A stretch of 64,000 nt of DNA from Planctomycetota bacterium. GTDB taxonomy: Bacteria > Planctomycetota > UBA8742 > UBA2392. The notes beneath the pieces were generated by a model, which made no database searches, was not told where the DNA came from, and was given only the letters and a program-made list of their open reading frames with translations. Both the position numbers and the translations under genes were made by a program. Positions 30,905 to 40,471 of the stretch are shown here, piece after piece (positions within the stretch are counted from its first letter, which is position 1; the number at the start of each line of letters is the position of its first letter). The DNA lies in contig JAHBYA010000007.1 in assembly GCA_019636195.1 (NCBI GenBank), positions 62,001 through 126,000 on the forward strand. The letters run 5' to 3'.

Positions 30905-33900
30905 ATGGGGCAATCTGCGCCAAACGACAGCGATCCTGCCGGCGAAAGGACATCGTCGCCCGGCAACGCCGCGGCTTCTGAAGGCTGGCGTCTGGCCGAT
31001 TCCACGCCAACCGGCACGATCCTGAACCTGGGCGCCAGCGACACGCCGATCACGGACAATGACCCCGCCGGGCTGGCCGGGGTAAAACTTGGCGAGCTGT
31101 TGATTGAGCGCCGCCTTGGCGCCGGCGGCATGGGCGAAGTCTGGCTGGGCCGCGACACGGAGCTGGACATCCCCGTGGCGATCAAGGTTCTGCCTGCGCG
31201 CCTGGCTGAGGACGCCAATTTCGTCATCCGCTTCCAGCGTGAAGCCCGCGCCGTCGCCAAGCTGGATCACCCCAACATCGTGCGCGTACTGCAGGCGGGT
31301 CGCCGTGAACACCGGGGCCGCTACCTGCGCCTCATGGTCATGGAACTGGTGGATGGCGTCGATCTTGCGCGCACGTTGCAGTCTTCGGGGGGCAAGCTGG
31401 AGCCGCGCGCGGCGGCCAACCTCACATTGCAGGCCGCCTACGCCCTGCGCTACGCCCATGGCAAGGGTGTCGTGCACCGCGATATCAAGCCGGCCAACCT
31501 GCTTGTACCCGCCGACAGCAAGGGCCCCGCGGTCAAGGTGCTGGACTTCGGCCTGGCGCTGCTGACGGCCACCGTCGCCCCCGATGGCGCCGAAAAGAAC
31601 ACCCGCACCGGCGCAGTCATGGGCACGCCGCTATACATGTCGCCGGAACAGGCCGTCGGCAAGCACCTTGATGCGCGCACCGACGTGTATTCCCTCGGTA
31701 TCACCCTGTACGAGATGCTGGCCGGCCGCACGCCCTACGACGCAGACTCGACGTTTTCGATCATCAAGGGGCACGTTGAGATGCCGCTGGAGTTCCCGCG
31801 TGAGCACTTCGGGGCACTGCCGCCGCTGTTTGAGCAACTGATTCGCGGCATGTGCGCCAAGCAGGCGGACGACCGATTGCCGCTGAAGCATGTGATCGAG
31901 CAACTGGAGAACTTCCTCGACGTTTCCCACGCGTCCACTCCCGCAACGCCGGCCGGCCCGCGCACCAACATCCAGCTTGCGCCCACCAGCTTCGTCGGCC
32001 GCGAGCGCGAAATGGCTGAGCTGGCACGCAGGCTGCGCGAGGGTGCGAAACTGGTCACCGTGCTGGGGCCGGGCGGCATCGGCAAGACCCGCTTCACGCA
32101 GGAGTTCGGACTGTGGGTCGCCCAGGATTACCCAGCCGGCGTATGGTTCTGCGATTTGACCGAGGCCCGCACTGAAGCCGGCATCTGCCACGGCGTGGGC
32201 ACGGGCATGGGCATACCGCTGACGCAGGAAAACCCGATTACCCAGATTCACGCGGCGCTGCGGCTGCGCGGGCGCATGCTGATCATTCTGGACAACTTTG
32301 AACAAGTGACCCAGCACGCTGCGGCCACCCTGGGCCTTTGGCTGAAAGACACGCCCGAGGTGCAGTTCGTGGCCACCAGCCGCGAGCCCCTGCACCTGGC
32401 AGGCGAGAAGTCATTTCCGCTGGATGCATTGAGTGTGGCGGAGGCCGACGACGCGCCTGCGATCCAGTTGTTCTGTGACCGGGCATCGGATGTGCGCCGC
32501 GACTTCAAGCTGGATGCGGGCAACCAGGACGCGGTCAAGCGAATCGTGCAGGAGCTCGACGGCATCCCGCTGGCGATTGAGCTGGCGGCGGCGCGCGTGG
32601 CGTCTATGCCGCCACAGAAGATTCTGGAGCGGTTGCCCAAGCGCTTTGACTTGCTTACCAGCCGCCGCCGCGACGCCAGCGCCAAACAGGCGACACTGCG
32701 CGCGGCGATTGACTGGTCGTGGGAGCTGCTGGCGCCGTGGGAAAAGCTGGCGCTGGCCCAGTGCAGCGTGTTCCGCGACGGGTTCTTCCTGGAGGCCGCA
32801 GAAGCGGTGCTCGACCTTTCGGCGTTCCCCGAGGCGCCGATGGTGATCGACGTGATCGAGAACCTCGCCGAGAAGAGCCTGCTGAAGGCCTACGAGGTGC
32901 CAAGCCTGCCCGGCGAGGCCCGCTTCCGCATGTACGAAAGCATCCGCGAGTACGCCGAGTGGAAGATGATGGATCCCAACGCCGTCCCGGGCCACACCGG
33001 CGAAGAAGGCGCCAAAGCCCTGCGCCTGCGGCATGGAAGGTTCTATTCTGAGTACGTTGGGTTCTGGAACACCGATGGCCGCGTAGACGCCGGACAACAG
33101 GTCGCGCATCGTCGAATCGAACTCGATTTACTCAACTTGTTCGCGGCTCAAGACTTCTTGGAATCGGTTCACCCTCACTCGGCTGCACACATCGCGCTTC
33201 ACATCGAGAATCTGCTCGAATCGCGAGGACCATTTGACTGCTGCATTCCACGTCTTGAGCGAGCTGCTTCTTCATTAGAGAACGAGGTGTCGCGCTTGAG
33301 AGTGGAAGTCTTGCGGATGCTGTCCTGGGCTTACTTCAGAGATGGCAGAAGTGGGTTGATGGTCCAACGAGCTAACGCGGCACTTGCCGTTGCAAAGGGA
33401 CTGCCGGAGACTGATTCAGACAAAAATGCGCGCGTTGCCTCTGCATTGCTTAGCTACGGTCGAGCACTCTCACACATAGGATCGCAGGAGGAGGCGCTTA
33501 AGTGTTACTCTGAGGCCGAGTCAGTTGGGCGCGGCTACATCGATAGAGACAGCTCCCTGCACTGCTACCGCGGCGTCGCACTTCGGAAGCTTGGAAGAGT
33601 TAAGGATGCCCTTAGGAGTTGGGACAAGGGCGAGCCGATGGCGCGAAGCGACCGTGACTGGGGAGGCGTATCAGTCTTTCTGATGCACCGAGGAGAGGTT
33701 GAGCTTGAGGCTAACCGGTGGGATGCGGCGCTGCGGTGTTTCAACGAAGCCAAAGAACTAATGCAAAGAGAAGGAAATCTCCGAGGCATTGCGAATGCGT
33801 TGGACGGTATCGCATGGGTACACGAAAGGCGGGGGGAACTGGACCTAGCCATTCAGGCACTTGCCGAGGAGCAAATGAACATCCGTCAGGTTGGGATGCC

Positions 33901-34558
33901 AAAGCAGGAGGCCTACGCACTCGCTCGTCGCGCGAAACTGCTTGGATTTTCAGGTCGCTTTGACGAGGCGCTCTCTTGTTTCACTGCAGCAAGCGAAATC
34001 TGGAGGAAGATCGGAGAGCCCGAGAGTATCGCATACGCTGACGCTTCCAGAGCCTGGTGTCTGACTGGGCTGGGCAGATTCGAGCAATCGCTTGATGTTG
34101 CAAAGGCGGCGGATGCGCTCGCACAGGCTGCTGGTGCCCATCGCCAACTGTGCTATGCCCGGCTTTGTCTTGCAAAGGCCATGTACGGGCTTTGGGCTGA
34201 AGACAGCTCTACGGCCCTCAGCAGACTGGGCCAGATAGCCGAAACACTGCGCGAACTGGGCACGTTACAGGTCCAACTGGCTAAATCAGAGTTCGACCCA
34301 GATGCTACCTTCGAGCGCATGGCAATCGAAGCCCGCGTGAATTGGAGGCTCGCTAAGGTGAGCGCTAGTTCCAGTGGCAGTGACTCGGAGTCAACAAAGC
34401 GACAACTGGCACATGAAGCATCCGTCGTGGCTGCGCGCCTAGCCGCCGAGGCAAGACGTTTCGCTGACGATCATGGCATCGAAGTCAATCACATCAATCC
34501 TGACGTACGCGCCGCGTTCGGCTACATTGAAGAAGTCACTTCTGGCCAGCGTGTCTGA
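30905..34558 (+). CDS. Serine/threonine protein kinase - STAND ATPase - TPR protein
   Basis: 1217 residues. Kinase domain about 60-340: IERRLGAGGMGEVWLGRD (P-loop), VAIKVLP (Lys), VVHRDIKPANLL (catalytic loop), VLDFGLAL (DFG) and GTPLYMSPEQA. Then an NB-ARC/STAND module with Walker A VLGPGGIGKTRFTQE, Walker B LIILDNFEQV, FVATSREPLHLAGE and GIPLAIELAAARVASM. Residues from about 715 are TPR-like helices. No membrane helix is seen. Base composition falls sharply from about 33040, inside the gene, with more A/T-ending codons to the end; the TPR part looks acquired separately. The start is the ATG at 30905. Divergent from the TPR gene at 29090-30679. Confidence 0.92.
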   Translation: MGQSAPNDSDPAGERTSSPGNAAASEGWRLADSTPTGTILNLGASDTPITDNDPAGLAGVKLGELLIERRLGAGGMGEVWLGRDTELDIPVAIKVLPARLAEDANFVIRFQREARAVAKLDHPNIVRVLQAGRREHRGRYLRLMVMELVDGVDLARTLQSSGGKLEPRAAANLTLQAAYALRYAHGKGVVHRDIKPANLLVPADSKGPAVKVLDFGLALLTATVAPDGAEKNTRTGAVMGTPLYMSPEQAVGKHLDARTDVYSLGITLYEMLAGRTPYDADSTFSIIKGHVEMPLEFPREHFGALPPLFEQLIRGMCAKQADDRLPLKHVIEQLENFLDVSHASTPATPAGPRTNIQLAPTSFVGREREMAELARRLREGAKLVTVLGPGGIGKTRFTQEFGLWVAQDYPAGVWFCDLTEARTEAGICHGVGTGMGIPLTQENPITQIHAALRLRGRMLIILDNFEQVTQHAAATLGLWLKDTPEVQFVATSREPLHLAGEKSFPLDALSVAEADDAPAIQLFCDRASDVRRDFKLDAGNQDAVKRIVQELDGIPLAIELAAARVASMPPQKILERLPKRFDLLTSRRRDASAKQATLRAAIDWSWELLAPWEKLALAQCSVFRDGFFLEAAEAVLDLSAFPEAPMVIDVIENLAEKSLLKAYEVPSLPGEARFRMYESIREYAEWKMMDPNAVPGHTGEEGAKALRLRHGRFYSEYVGFWNTDGRVDAGQQVAHRRIELDLLNLFAAQDFLESVHPHSAAHIALHIENLLESRGPFDCCIPRLERAASSLENEVSRLRVEVLRMLSWAYFRDGRSGLMVQRANAALAVAKGLPETDSDKNARVASALLSYGRALSHIGSQEEALKCYSEAESVGRGYIDRDSSLHCYRGVALRKLGRVKDALRSWDKGEPMARSDRDWGGVSVFLMHRGEVELEANRWDAALRCFNEAKELMQREGNLRGIANALDGIAWVHERRGELDLAIQALAEEQMNIRQVGMPKQEAYALARRAKLLGFSGRFDEALSCFTAASEIWRKIGEPESIAYADASRAWCLTGLGRFEQSLDVAKAADALAQAAGAHRQLCYARLCLAKAMYGLWAEDSSTALSRLGQIAETLRELGTLQVQLAKSEFDPDATFERMAIEARVNWRLAKVSASSSGSDSESTKRQLAHEASVVAARLAAEARRFADDHGIEVNHINPDVRAAFGYIEEVTSGQRV

Positions 34559-34849
34559 CTCACATAGGCTATCCTTCTCGTCACGCAACATTGCAAATGT
34601 GTGAGTCCAACATTTGAGTCCGTTGAAACGCCTCCTGTTGCTAACTGATCCACCGACCCCGTTAGTTGGCCTCCGAAAGTGGCTTCAACCCGAGTCGGAA
34701 CGGGGCGAACTAGGTAGATTAGCCCTTTTCGGTTAGTGATTGCACATCTTGGCGCTTCCTTTGCTGGCGTGGTTAATTGCCCGGTTGGCAGTACATTGCT
34801 TGTGTAGGGCTTGCTATCTTGCCCTTTCGACGCCAATCGGGAGATATCT
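34559..34849. other. AT-richer intergenic stretch
   Basis: No gene is seen. Composition continues the low-GC character of the 3' part of the kinase gene until about 34850, where GC-rich coding resumes. A TTGGC-type -35 and TAGATT at 34715 could form a promoter for the downstream gene, but this is weak. Confidence 0.4.
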
Positions 34850-36601
34850 ATGCGCATGCTTTGCGTGTGGCTTTTGCTTGCGTCGGCTGGGCTGCATGCA
34901 GCCGAGATTTTTGTTTCGCCTGCCGGCAACGACACCACCGGCGACGGCAGCATCGGCAACCCCTACGCCACGCTGGCGCGGGGGCAGCAGGCCGCGACCG
35001 CGGGCGACACCATCACGTTTCGGGCGGGCACGTACACCGGCGGCGGCTACTTCACGAAAAACAACATCACCTACCAGGGCTATACGGGCGAAACGGCGGT
35101 GATTGAGCTGCCGAACAACGTCAGCGGCCAGGACGTTGCCTTCTACATCGGCACCGGCAGCAACTGCACGATCCGGCGGCTTACCCTGCGCGGCGGCTAT
35201 TACTATGCGCTCAAGATCGACACCGGCCCGGCGCTGGTGGAAGACTGCATCATCCACAACAGCGGGCGTGACTGCGTGAAGATACCCGGCTCGCACAACA
35301 TCACCATCCGCCGCTGCCGCATCTACGACAGTGGCATGCGCGACCCCAGCAACGCCGAGGGCATCGACAACGTGGCCGGCAACTACATGCTGGTGCAGGA
35401 CTGCTACATCTACAACATCGCGACCAACGGCGTGTACCCCAAGGGCGGCAGCATCGGCAGCATCATTGAGCGCTGCCTGATCCGTAACTGCGGCCAGAAG
35501 GGCATCAGCATGGCGCAAAGCAGCGGGCTGCAATTCTATAACGCCACGCTGAACCCTGAGTACTACTCGTGCCGCGACTGCATTGCCCGCAACAACATCA
35601 TCGAAAACTGTGAAGGCAGCGGCATTGACCTTGAAAGCGCCCTGCGCGCGCATGTCTATAACAACACCCTCATCAACGTCGCCAAGCAGTACCAGGGCGG
35701 CATCCGCATCGCATCCGCCGACAAGGGCGGCACGGTCGGCGTCGTCCGCTGCCGCGACTGCACGATCCGTAACAATATCATCGTGCTGGGCAGCACGTCG
35801 CCGCGGCCCATGGTGTTCATGGGCAACAACAGCCACGAAGGCACCCTGACCATGAGCAACAACCGCTACTTCAAGCAGGGCGGCGGCAGCTTTGTTTTCT
35901 GGTGGGAACCCACCAGCTACACCCTCAACCTCGCCAACTGGAAGACCACCAGCGGCACCGACACCAACAGCACCGAGGGCGACCCCGGCGTGAACACGAC
36001 CACCTGGCACCTTGAAGCCGGCAGCGCGTGCATAGACGCGGGCGCGACCATCGCCGGCTTCAACGATGACTTTGACGGCAACACCCGCACCGGCGCGTGG
36101 GACATCGGCGCCGACGAATCCGGCGGCACGCCCCTTACCACCCCGCCCGCGGCAAGCACCGTCGGCACCGGCGGCGGACAGCCGCCCGGAGGATCGCCCA
36201 ACGGCCCGACCGGCTTAACAGCCACCGTGGCCGGCGCGCAAGTGACGCTGGGCTGGACCGACAACAGCGCCAACGAAACCGGCTTCCGCATTGAGCGCAA
36301 GCCGTTAGGGGGCGCGTACTCCACTGTCACCACCACAGCGGCCAACGTAGTGACGTTCAATGATTCGCCCGGCAACGGCACGTGGACGTATCGCGTAATC
36401 GCGGTCAACGCAAGCGGCGACAGCTCGCCCAGCAACGAAAGCACGGCCGTTGTAAGCAGTGGCGGCGGGGGTGGCGGCGGCGGAGGCGGCGGGAAGGGCA
36501 AGTCCAGCGGCGGCGGGGGTTGCTCGGTCAACCCGGCTGTATCGCCCTTCGTTGCCGTCGGCGTGTTGTTGTTGCTTCGACTGAGGCGGGCGACCTTCTG
36601 A
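34850..36601 (+). CDS. Secreted parallel beta-helix protein with fibronectin III domain and C-terminal sorting signal
   Basis: 583 residues. GGGAG upstream of ATG 34850 decides the start; signal peptide MRMLCVWLLLASAGLHAAE. DUF1565-like opening IFVSPAGNDTTGDGSIGNPYATL, then a right-handed beta-helix (about 90-350) with repeated NxxIxxC strands (RRLTLRGGYYYALKI, VEDCIIHNSGRDCVKI, RNNIIENCEGSGIDL, VYNNTLINV). A fibronectin III domain follows (PTGLTATVAGAQVTLGWTDNSANETGFRIERK). The C-terminus has a poly-Gly linker, KGKSSGGGGCS, a hydrophobic stretch and RLRRATF, matching the tripartite plan of a sorting signal. Probably an adhesin or polysaccharide-binding or -cleaving surface protein. Confidence 0.9.
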   Translation: MRMLCVWLLLASAGLHAAEIFVSPAGNDTTGDGSIGNPYATLARGQQAATAGDTITFRAGTYTGGGYFTKNNITYQGYTGETAVIELPNNVSGQDVAFYIGTGSNCTIRRLTLRGGYYYALKIDTGPALVEDCIIHNSGRDCVKIPGSHNITIRRCRIYDSGMRDPSNAEGIDNVAGNYMLVQDCYIYNIATNGVYPKGGSIGSIIERCLIRNCGQKGISMAQSSGLQFYNATLNPEYYSCRDCIARNNIIENCEGSGIDLESALRAHVYNNTLINVAKQYQGGIRIASADKGGTVGVVRCRDCTIRNNIIVLGSTSPRPMVFMGNNSHEGTLTMSNNRYFKQGGGSFVFWWEPTSYTLNLANWKTTSGTDTNSTEGDPGVNTTTWHLEAGSACIDAGATIAGFNDDFDGNTRTGAWDIGADESGGTPLTTPPAASTVGTGGGQPPGGSPNGPTGLTATVAGAQVTLGWTDNSANETGFRIERKPLGGAYSTVTTTAANVVTFNDSPGNGTWTYRVIAVNASGDSSPSNESTAVVSSGGGGGGGGGGGKGKSSGGGGCSVNPAVSPFVAVGVLLLLRLRRATF

Positions 36602-36675
36602 GTGCGCCCGGCTTGGCGCAACCGCAAGTATCCCCGGGCTGAAATCATCGCCGGGCAAAATCGAAACCCTTGCGT

Positions 36676-37254
36676 TCATGGCCGCCCCCGTTCAAAGCTC
36701 GAGATCGCCGGCAGACGCGCCAGCAGCCACCCGAATTCGTCCACGCCCTCCAGCAGGCAGCGGCGCGCAAAACCGTCAATCGCAAAGGTCAGCGCAGCCT
36801 GACCATGCAGGCGCACCATGCCGGCAGCCAGGTCCACCAGTACCGGCTGGTTGGCCTCGGCAGCGGCGTGGACCACCCGCCAAGCCGCAAGCGGCAATGC
36901 CACGGGCAAAAGGCCGTTCTTGAGCGCGTTGGCAGAAAAGATGTCGGCAAACGACGGCGCAATCACAACACGAAACCCCCAATCCAGCAGCGCCCACACA
37001 GCGTGTTCGCGCGACGAGCCGCATCCGAAGTTGCGCCCGGCTACCAGTATTCGCGCGCCTCGCGAGGCGGCGCGGTTAAGGGCAAAGTACGGGTCGGGCG
37101 TCCCGTCAGGCCGGTGGCGCAGGGCGTAAAACAGGTACCGGCCCAGCCCGTCCCGGTCCACACCGCTCAGAAACCGCGCCGGGATGATCTGGTCAGTGTC
37201 CACGTCGTCGGCATCCAGAGTCACGCACCGCGAAACAATCGTCTCAAATGGCAT
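36676..37254 (-). CDS. leuD: 3-isopropylmalate dehydratase small subunit
   Basis: 192 residues: [64 protein letters not shown] are diagnostic of LeuD (aconitase domain 4). With LeuC it isomerises 2-isopropylmalate to 3-isopropylmalate through isopropylmaleate. Overlaps leuC by 11 bases and is last in leuACD. leuB is not in the window. The C-terminus is longer than a minimal LeuD. Confidence 0.96.
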   Translation of the reverse strand: MPFETIVSRCVTLDADDVDTDQIIPARFLSGVDRDGLGRYLFYALRHRPDGTPDPYFALNRAASRGARILVAGRNFGCGSSREHAVWALLDWGFRVVIAPSFADIFSANALKNGLLPVALPLAAWRVVHAAAEANQPVLVDLAAGMVRLHGQAALTFAIDGFARRCLLEGVDEFGWLLARLPAISSFERGRP

Positions 37255-38617
37255 GGGTCACCTCCGCGGTTGCGACAAATTGTCGCGGGTCGGCCACGCG
37301 CCCGACAACGGCGCTGGCCGCCGCCGTCAGCGGCGATGCCAGCAGCGTGCGCGCACCCGGCCCCTGTCGGCCCTCGAAGTTGCGGTTGCTGGTGCTGACG
37401 CAGTATTCGCCCGGCGGCACAACGTCGCCGTTCATGGCTATACACATGGAACATCCGGGTTCGCGCCATTGCGCGCCGGCCTGCCGGAACAGACGGTCCA
37501 GACCTTCGGCTTCAGCCTGGCGCTTGACCAGTTGCGAGCCCGGAACAACCAGCATGCGCACGCCCGGCGCCACGCGCCGACCCCGCAAGACCCGTGCTGC
37601 CGCCCGCAAGTCCTCAATTCTGCCGTTGGTGCACGAGCCGATGAACACGTGCCCGACGGCAATGTCGCGCAGGGGCGTGCCCGCCCTCAGGCCCATATAG
37701 GCCAGTGCCCTGGCTTCGGCGGCATCGGCCGGTTCAGGAACGCTTCCGTCCACAGGCGCGACCATGCCGGGGTGTGTGCCCCAGGTGACCTGCGGCGCGA
37801 GACCGGTGACATCGACGCTGACTCTGGCGTCAAAGGGCGCGCCGGGGTCCGACCGCCAATGGCTGAAATCAGAGTCGTCATCAAACCACTCGGCGGTGCA
37901 CTCATCAGCCGCGACCAGTCCGGCGCGGGCGCCGGCTTCGATACTCATGTTGCACAGGGTCATGCGGCCCTCCATGCTCAGGGTGCGCACGCACTCGCCG
38001 CGGTGTTCCAGTACCGCACCCGTACCGCCGCGCGGCGTAAGCCGCCCGATCATGGCCAGCGCCAGATCTTTGGCCGTGACGGCCGGGCCGGGGGCGCCCT
38101 CAAACGTCACTTCGATGGACGCGGGCTTGCGCTGCAGCAGGCACTGCGTGCCCAGCACGTGCGCGACCTCGCTGCTGCCGATACCGAAGGCCAGCGCAGC
38201 AAAGGCTCCGTGCGTTGAGGTGTGGCTGTCGCCGCAGACCACGGTCATGCCCGGACGCACCAGCCGGCGCTGGGGCGCGATCACATGGACAATGCCGTTG
38301 CCCGGGTCGCCGTGGCGCATCAGCTCAATGCCGTGACGCGCGCAGTTGGCCTCCAGCCGTCGCAGTTGGCGGCGCGCCTCAGGCGCGAGACCCCGCGGCG
38401 ACCGCGAAACCGTGGGCGTGCTGTGGTCCATGGTGGCAAGCGTCAGGTCCGGTCGCCGCACCGCAAGACCGCGACGGTCAAGCTCGGCAAAGGCCTGCGG
38501 TGACGTCACCTCATGAATCAGGTGCAGGTCCACGTACAACACGGCCGGGCAGCCGGGTTCGGATTGCACCACATGCGCGTCCCAGATTTTGTCCAACAGG
38601 TTGCGGGGGGCGCTCAT
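37244..38617 (-). CDS. leuC: 3-isopropylmalate dehydratase large subunit
   Basis: 457 residues, near the usual 460-470. Opens [13 protein letters not shown] with [62 protein letters not shown] and the iron-sulfur cluster Cys residues in [14 protein letters not shown] and [14 protein letters not shown] are all present. Start ATG overlaps the leuA stop (ATGA). Carries the 4Fe-4S cluster of the isomerase. Confidence 0.97.
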   Translation of the reverse strand: MSAPRNLLDKIWDAHVVQSEPGCPAVLYVDLHLIHEVTSPQAFAELDRRGLAVRRPDLTLATMDHSTPTVSRSPRGLAPEARRQLRRLEANCARHGIELMRHGDPGNGIVHVIAPQRRLVRPGMTVVCGDSHTSTHGAFAALAFGIGSSEVAHVLGTQCLLQRKPASIEVTFEGAPGPAVTAKDLALAMIGRLTPRGGTGAVLEHRGECVRTLSMEGRMTLCNMSIEAGARAGLVAADECTAEWFDDDSDFSHWRSDPGAPFDARVSVDVTGLAPQVTWGTHPGMVAPVDGSVPEPADAAEARALAYMGLRAGTPLRDIAVGHVFIGSCTNGRIEDLRAAARVLRGRRVAPGVRMLVVPGSQLVKRQAEAEGLDRLFRQAGAQWREPGCSMCIAMNGDVVPPGEYCVSTSNRNFEGRQGPGARTLLASPLTAAASAVVGRVADPRQFVATAEVTHAI

Positions 38618-40134
38618 GGCGACACCTCCATGCGTGCGGCCCGCGCCGCAGGCAAGGCGTCAACCAGAGCGTGGGCTACGGCCTCGACTTCACAGGCCGC
38701 GATTGCCTGGCCGCGCAGGGCCGCGCCTTCGCAGTCAAACTCAACCGCCACGGTCGCCACGCTGCCGTCGCCGCGAGATTCAAAGCCGGCGCGGCAGGCG
38801 GCCAGCCGGAGACGCAACCCGGTGGCTTCGGCTACGGCGCGCACCACGGCCTCGGCGGGTGTGCCCCGGCCACGACCCTTGCGCACGCGGCCGTCAGGAT
38901 CGGTCAGTTGCACCATCACGGGGCCGTCTTCACCGGTGACCGCCAGCAGCTTCCAGCCTGCAGGTTGCATTCGGGCCGGCCTGGCCAGTTCCAGAATCTG
39001 TCGCTCGGTCGGGTGCGGTTCGGTATCTGCCAGACACTTGAATGCGGCAAAAGCGGTCTGCCGTTCCGATTCAGGAAGTTTGACGCCCCGCTGCTCCAGC
39101 CAGGCCTCGAAGGCGTGGCGGCCGCTGTGTTTGCCCAGCACAATCCGCGTGCTGGCCCCCACGTCTTCGGCTCTCATGACCTCATAGGTGCTGGCGTTGC
39201 CGATCACGCCGTGCTGGTGAATGCCCGACTGATGCGCAAAGGCGTTGGCGCCGACCACTGCCTTGTTGGCGGGCACGGCCATACCGGTCAGACGCGCCAC
39301 CAGTGCACTGGTTTCACACAGACGCCGCGTGTTGATGCCCGTGATGACGGCGTGGCGTTCAGGCCTGGTGCGGATAGCCATCACAATTTCTTCCAGCGCC
39401 GCGTTGCCGGCGCGCTCGCCCAGGCCGTTGATCGTGCATTCGGCCTGGCGCGCGCCGGCGGCAATGCCCGCCAGGGTGTTGGCCGCAGCCAGCCCAAGGT
39501 CATCGTGACAGTGTGCGCTGATCACAATCCCCGGCTGGCCTGCTGCCGCGCGGCGGGCGATTGCGATTACCTCGGCGTATTCGGCGGGCGTGGCGTAGCC
39601 AACGGTGTCTGGTATGTTGATTGTTGTCGTGCCCAGCTCGGCGGCCAGGGCCACCACATCGTGCAGAAACGCCGGCTCGGTGCGGGTGGCATCTTCTGCC
39701 GAAAATTGCACGTCACGGCACAGGTCCAGCGCCAGGCGTATGCCCTGGCGGGCGCGCTGCAACACCTGCGACGGGGTCAGGCGCAGCTTGTGGCGCATGT
39801 GCAGCGGGCTGGTGGCAATGAACACGTGCAACCGCGGTCGTACCGCGGGGCGCAGGGCATCAGCGGCTGCCAGAATGTCCGGCTCATGGCAGCGGGCCAG
39901 CGCACACACTGCGGCGCGCGACACGGCGGCGGACACGGCGGCTACGGCGTCGGCCTCGCCGCTTGAGGCCGCTGGAAATCCGGCCTCGATCACGTCCACA
40001 CCCAGTTCCTGCAATGCGGCGGCGATCTCGAGTTTCTGCGGCGCGCTCAAGGAAACGCCGGGCGTCTGTTCACCGTCGCGCAGCGTGGTGTCAAAAATGG
40101 TCAAGGCGGGCCAATGTCGTTCGTTTGCTTCCAT
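38614..40134 (-). CDS. leuA: 2-isopropylmalate synthase
   Basis: 506 residues. ATG 40134 lies 8 nt after GGAG; the longer frame upstream crosses the attenuator. HMGL-type TIM barrel: [81 protein letters not shown] with the metal ligands. A LeuA dimer (regulatory) domain closes the protein, with a [20 protein letters not shown] segment, so leucine feedback is expected. It condenses acetyl-CoA with 2-oxoisovalerate, the first committed step of leucine synthesis. Expression is controlled by the tandem attenuators at 40147-40403. Confidence 0.97.
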   Translation of the reverse strand: MEANERHWPALTIFDTTLRDGEQTPGVSLSAPQKLEIAAALQELGVDVIEAGFPAASSGEADAVAAVSAAVSRAAVCALARCHEPDILAAADALRPAVRPRLHVFIATSPLHMRHKLRLTPSQVLQRARQGIRLALDLCRDVQFSAEDATRTEPAFLHDVVALAAELGTTTINIPDTVGYATPAEYAEVIAIARRAAAGQPGIVISAHCHDDLGLAAANTLAGIAAGARQAECTINGLGERAGNAALEEIVMAIRTRPERHAVITGINTRRLCETSALVARLTGMAVPANKAVVGANAFAHQSGIHQHGVIGNASTYEVMRAEDVGASTRIVLGKHSGRHAFEAWLEQRGVKLPESERQTAFAAFKCLADTEPHPTERQILELARPARMQPAGWKLLAVTGEDGPVMVQLTDPDGRVRKGRGRGTPAEAVVRAVAEATGLRLRLAACRAGFESRGDGSVATVAVEFDCEGAALRGQAIAACEVEAVAHALVDALPAARAARMEVSP

Positions 40135-40146
40135 ATTGTGGTCTCC

Positions 40147-40178
40147 GGAAAAGAAAGCGCCCCGCGTTCGCGGGGCGC
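40147..40178 (-). terminator. leu attenuator terminator 2
   Basis: Stem GCGCCCCGC/GCGGGGCGC (nine pairs, 40157-40165 with 40170-40178), four-base loop, then TTTCTTTTCC on the minus strand. Its 5' arm, read on the minus strand as GCGCCCCG, is also complementary to CGGGGCGC inside leader 2 (Pro-Arg-Gly-Ala codons), the predicted antiterminator. Confidence 0.8.
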
Positions 40179-40202
40179 GGGGCAAAGAGGATTGGCCAAT
40201 CC

Positions 40203-40262
40203 TCAACCCGGCGCGCCCCGAGGCGCAAGCAGAAGGTTGAGGATCAGGCTGCACATGCTCAT
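40203..40262 (-). CDS. leuL: Leucine leader peptide 2, MSMCSLILNLLLAPRGAPG
   Basis: A 19-codon frame (40262 to a TGA at 40205-40203). Leu codons at positions 6, 8, 10, 11 and 12. The RNA segment ATCCTCAACC within the Leu codons pairs perfectly with GGTTGAGGAT at the stop codon (1:2 hairpin), and GAGGATTGG then pairs with CCAATCCTC downstream. Homologous to leader 1: same length, shared M1, M3, S5 and the LLLAP core at 10-14. Lies between terminator 1 and terminator 2. Confidence 0.8.
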   Translation of the reverse strand: MSMCSLILNLLLAPRGAPG

Positions 40263-40273
40263 GACCGGCGTTC

Positions 40274-40305
40274 CAAAACAAAAAGCCCCGCCACTGGGCG
40301 GGGCC
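40274..40305 (-). terminator. leu attenuator terminator 1
   Basis: Stem GCCCCGCC/GGCGGGGC (eight pairs, 40285-40292 with 40297-40304), loop of four, then TTTTTGTTTT on the minus strand. CCCCGC of its 5' arm can pair with GCGGGG formed by the Arg-Gly codons of leader 1. Confidence 0.8.
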
Positions 40306-40329
40306 GGAGTTCGCGCTTGCCGCAACGCG

Positions 40330-40389
40330 CTAACTCACCCCGCGATCGGGGGCGAGTAGCAGCAGGGCGGCAATGCTGATCATTTTCAT
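40330..40389 (-). CDS. leuL: Leucine leader peptide 1, MKMISIAALLLLAPDRGVS
   Basis: A 19-codon frame (40389 to a TAG at 40332-40330) with four successive Leu codons CTG CTG CTA CTC, including the rare CTA. No Shine-Dalgarno: the ATG lies 8 nt after TACCAT. Followed by terminator 1 about 25 bases after the stop. Expected to sense charged tRNA-Leu by ribosome stalling. Confidence 0.82.
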   Translation of the reverse strand: MKMISIAALLLLAPDRGVS

Positions 40390-40397
40390 GGGGCGGG

Positions 40398-40425
40398 ATG
40401 GTAGCAATCGGCAAATCGAACACAA
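40398..40425 (-). promoter_or_regulatory. Promoter of the leu operon
   Basis: Minus strand TTGTGT (40425-40420), 16-base spacer, TACCAT (40403-40398). The leader ATG is 8 nt downstream of the -10 box, the same geometry as at the cysteine leader, so the transcript would be leaderless or nearly so. Confidence 0.5.
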
Positions 40426-40471
40426 GTAAGATCGCGCCGCAATCCGCCAGCGTTCGGAAACAAGCTGAAGC

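Noticed and set aside
30680..31477. Upstream extension of the TPR gene to 31477
   Set aside because: Antisense to the kinase gene start and its promoter; the family-like sequence begins only at 30679.
38215..39966. 583-codon plus-strand frame
   Set aside because: Antisense to leuC and leuA, which have complete family motifs.
40135..40281. N-terminal extension of LeuA to 40281
   Set aside because: That stretch is the second leader and terminator; the ATG at 40134 has GGAG at proper distance and LeuA family starts there.
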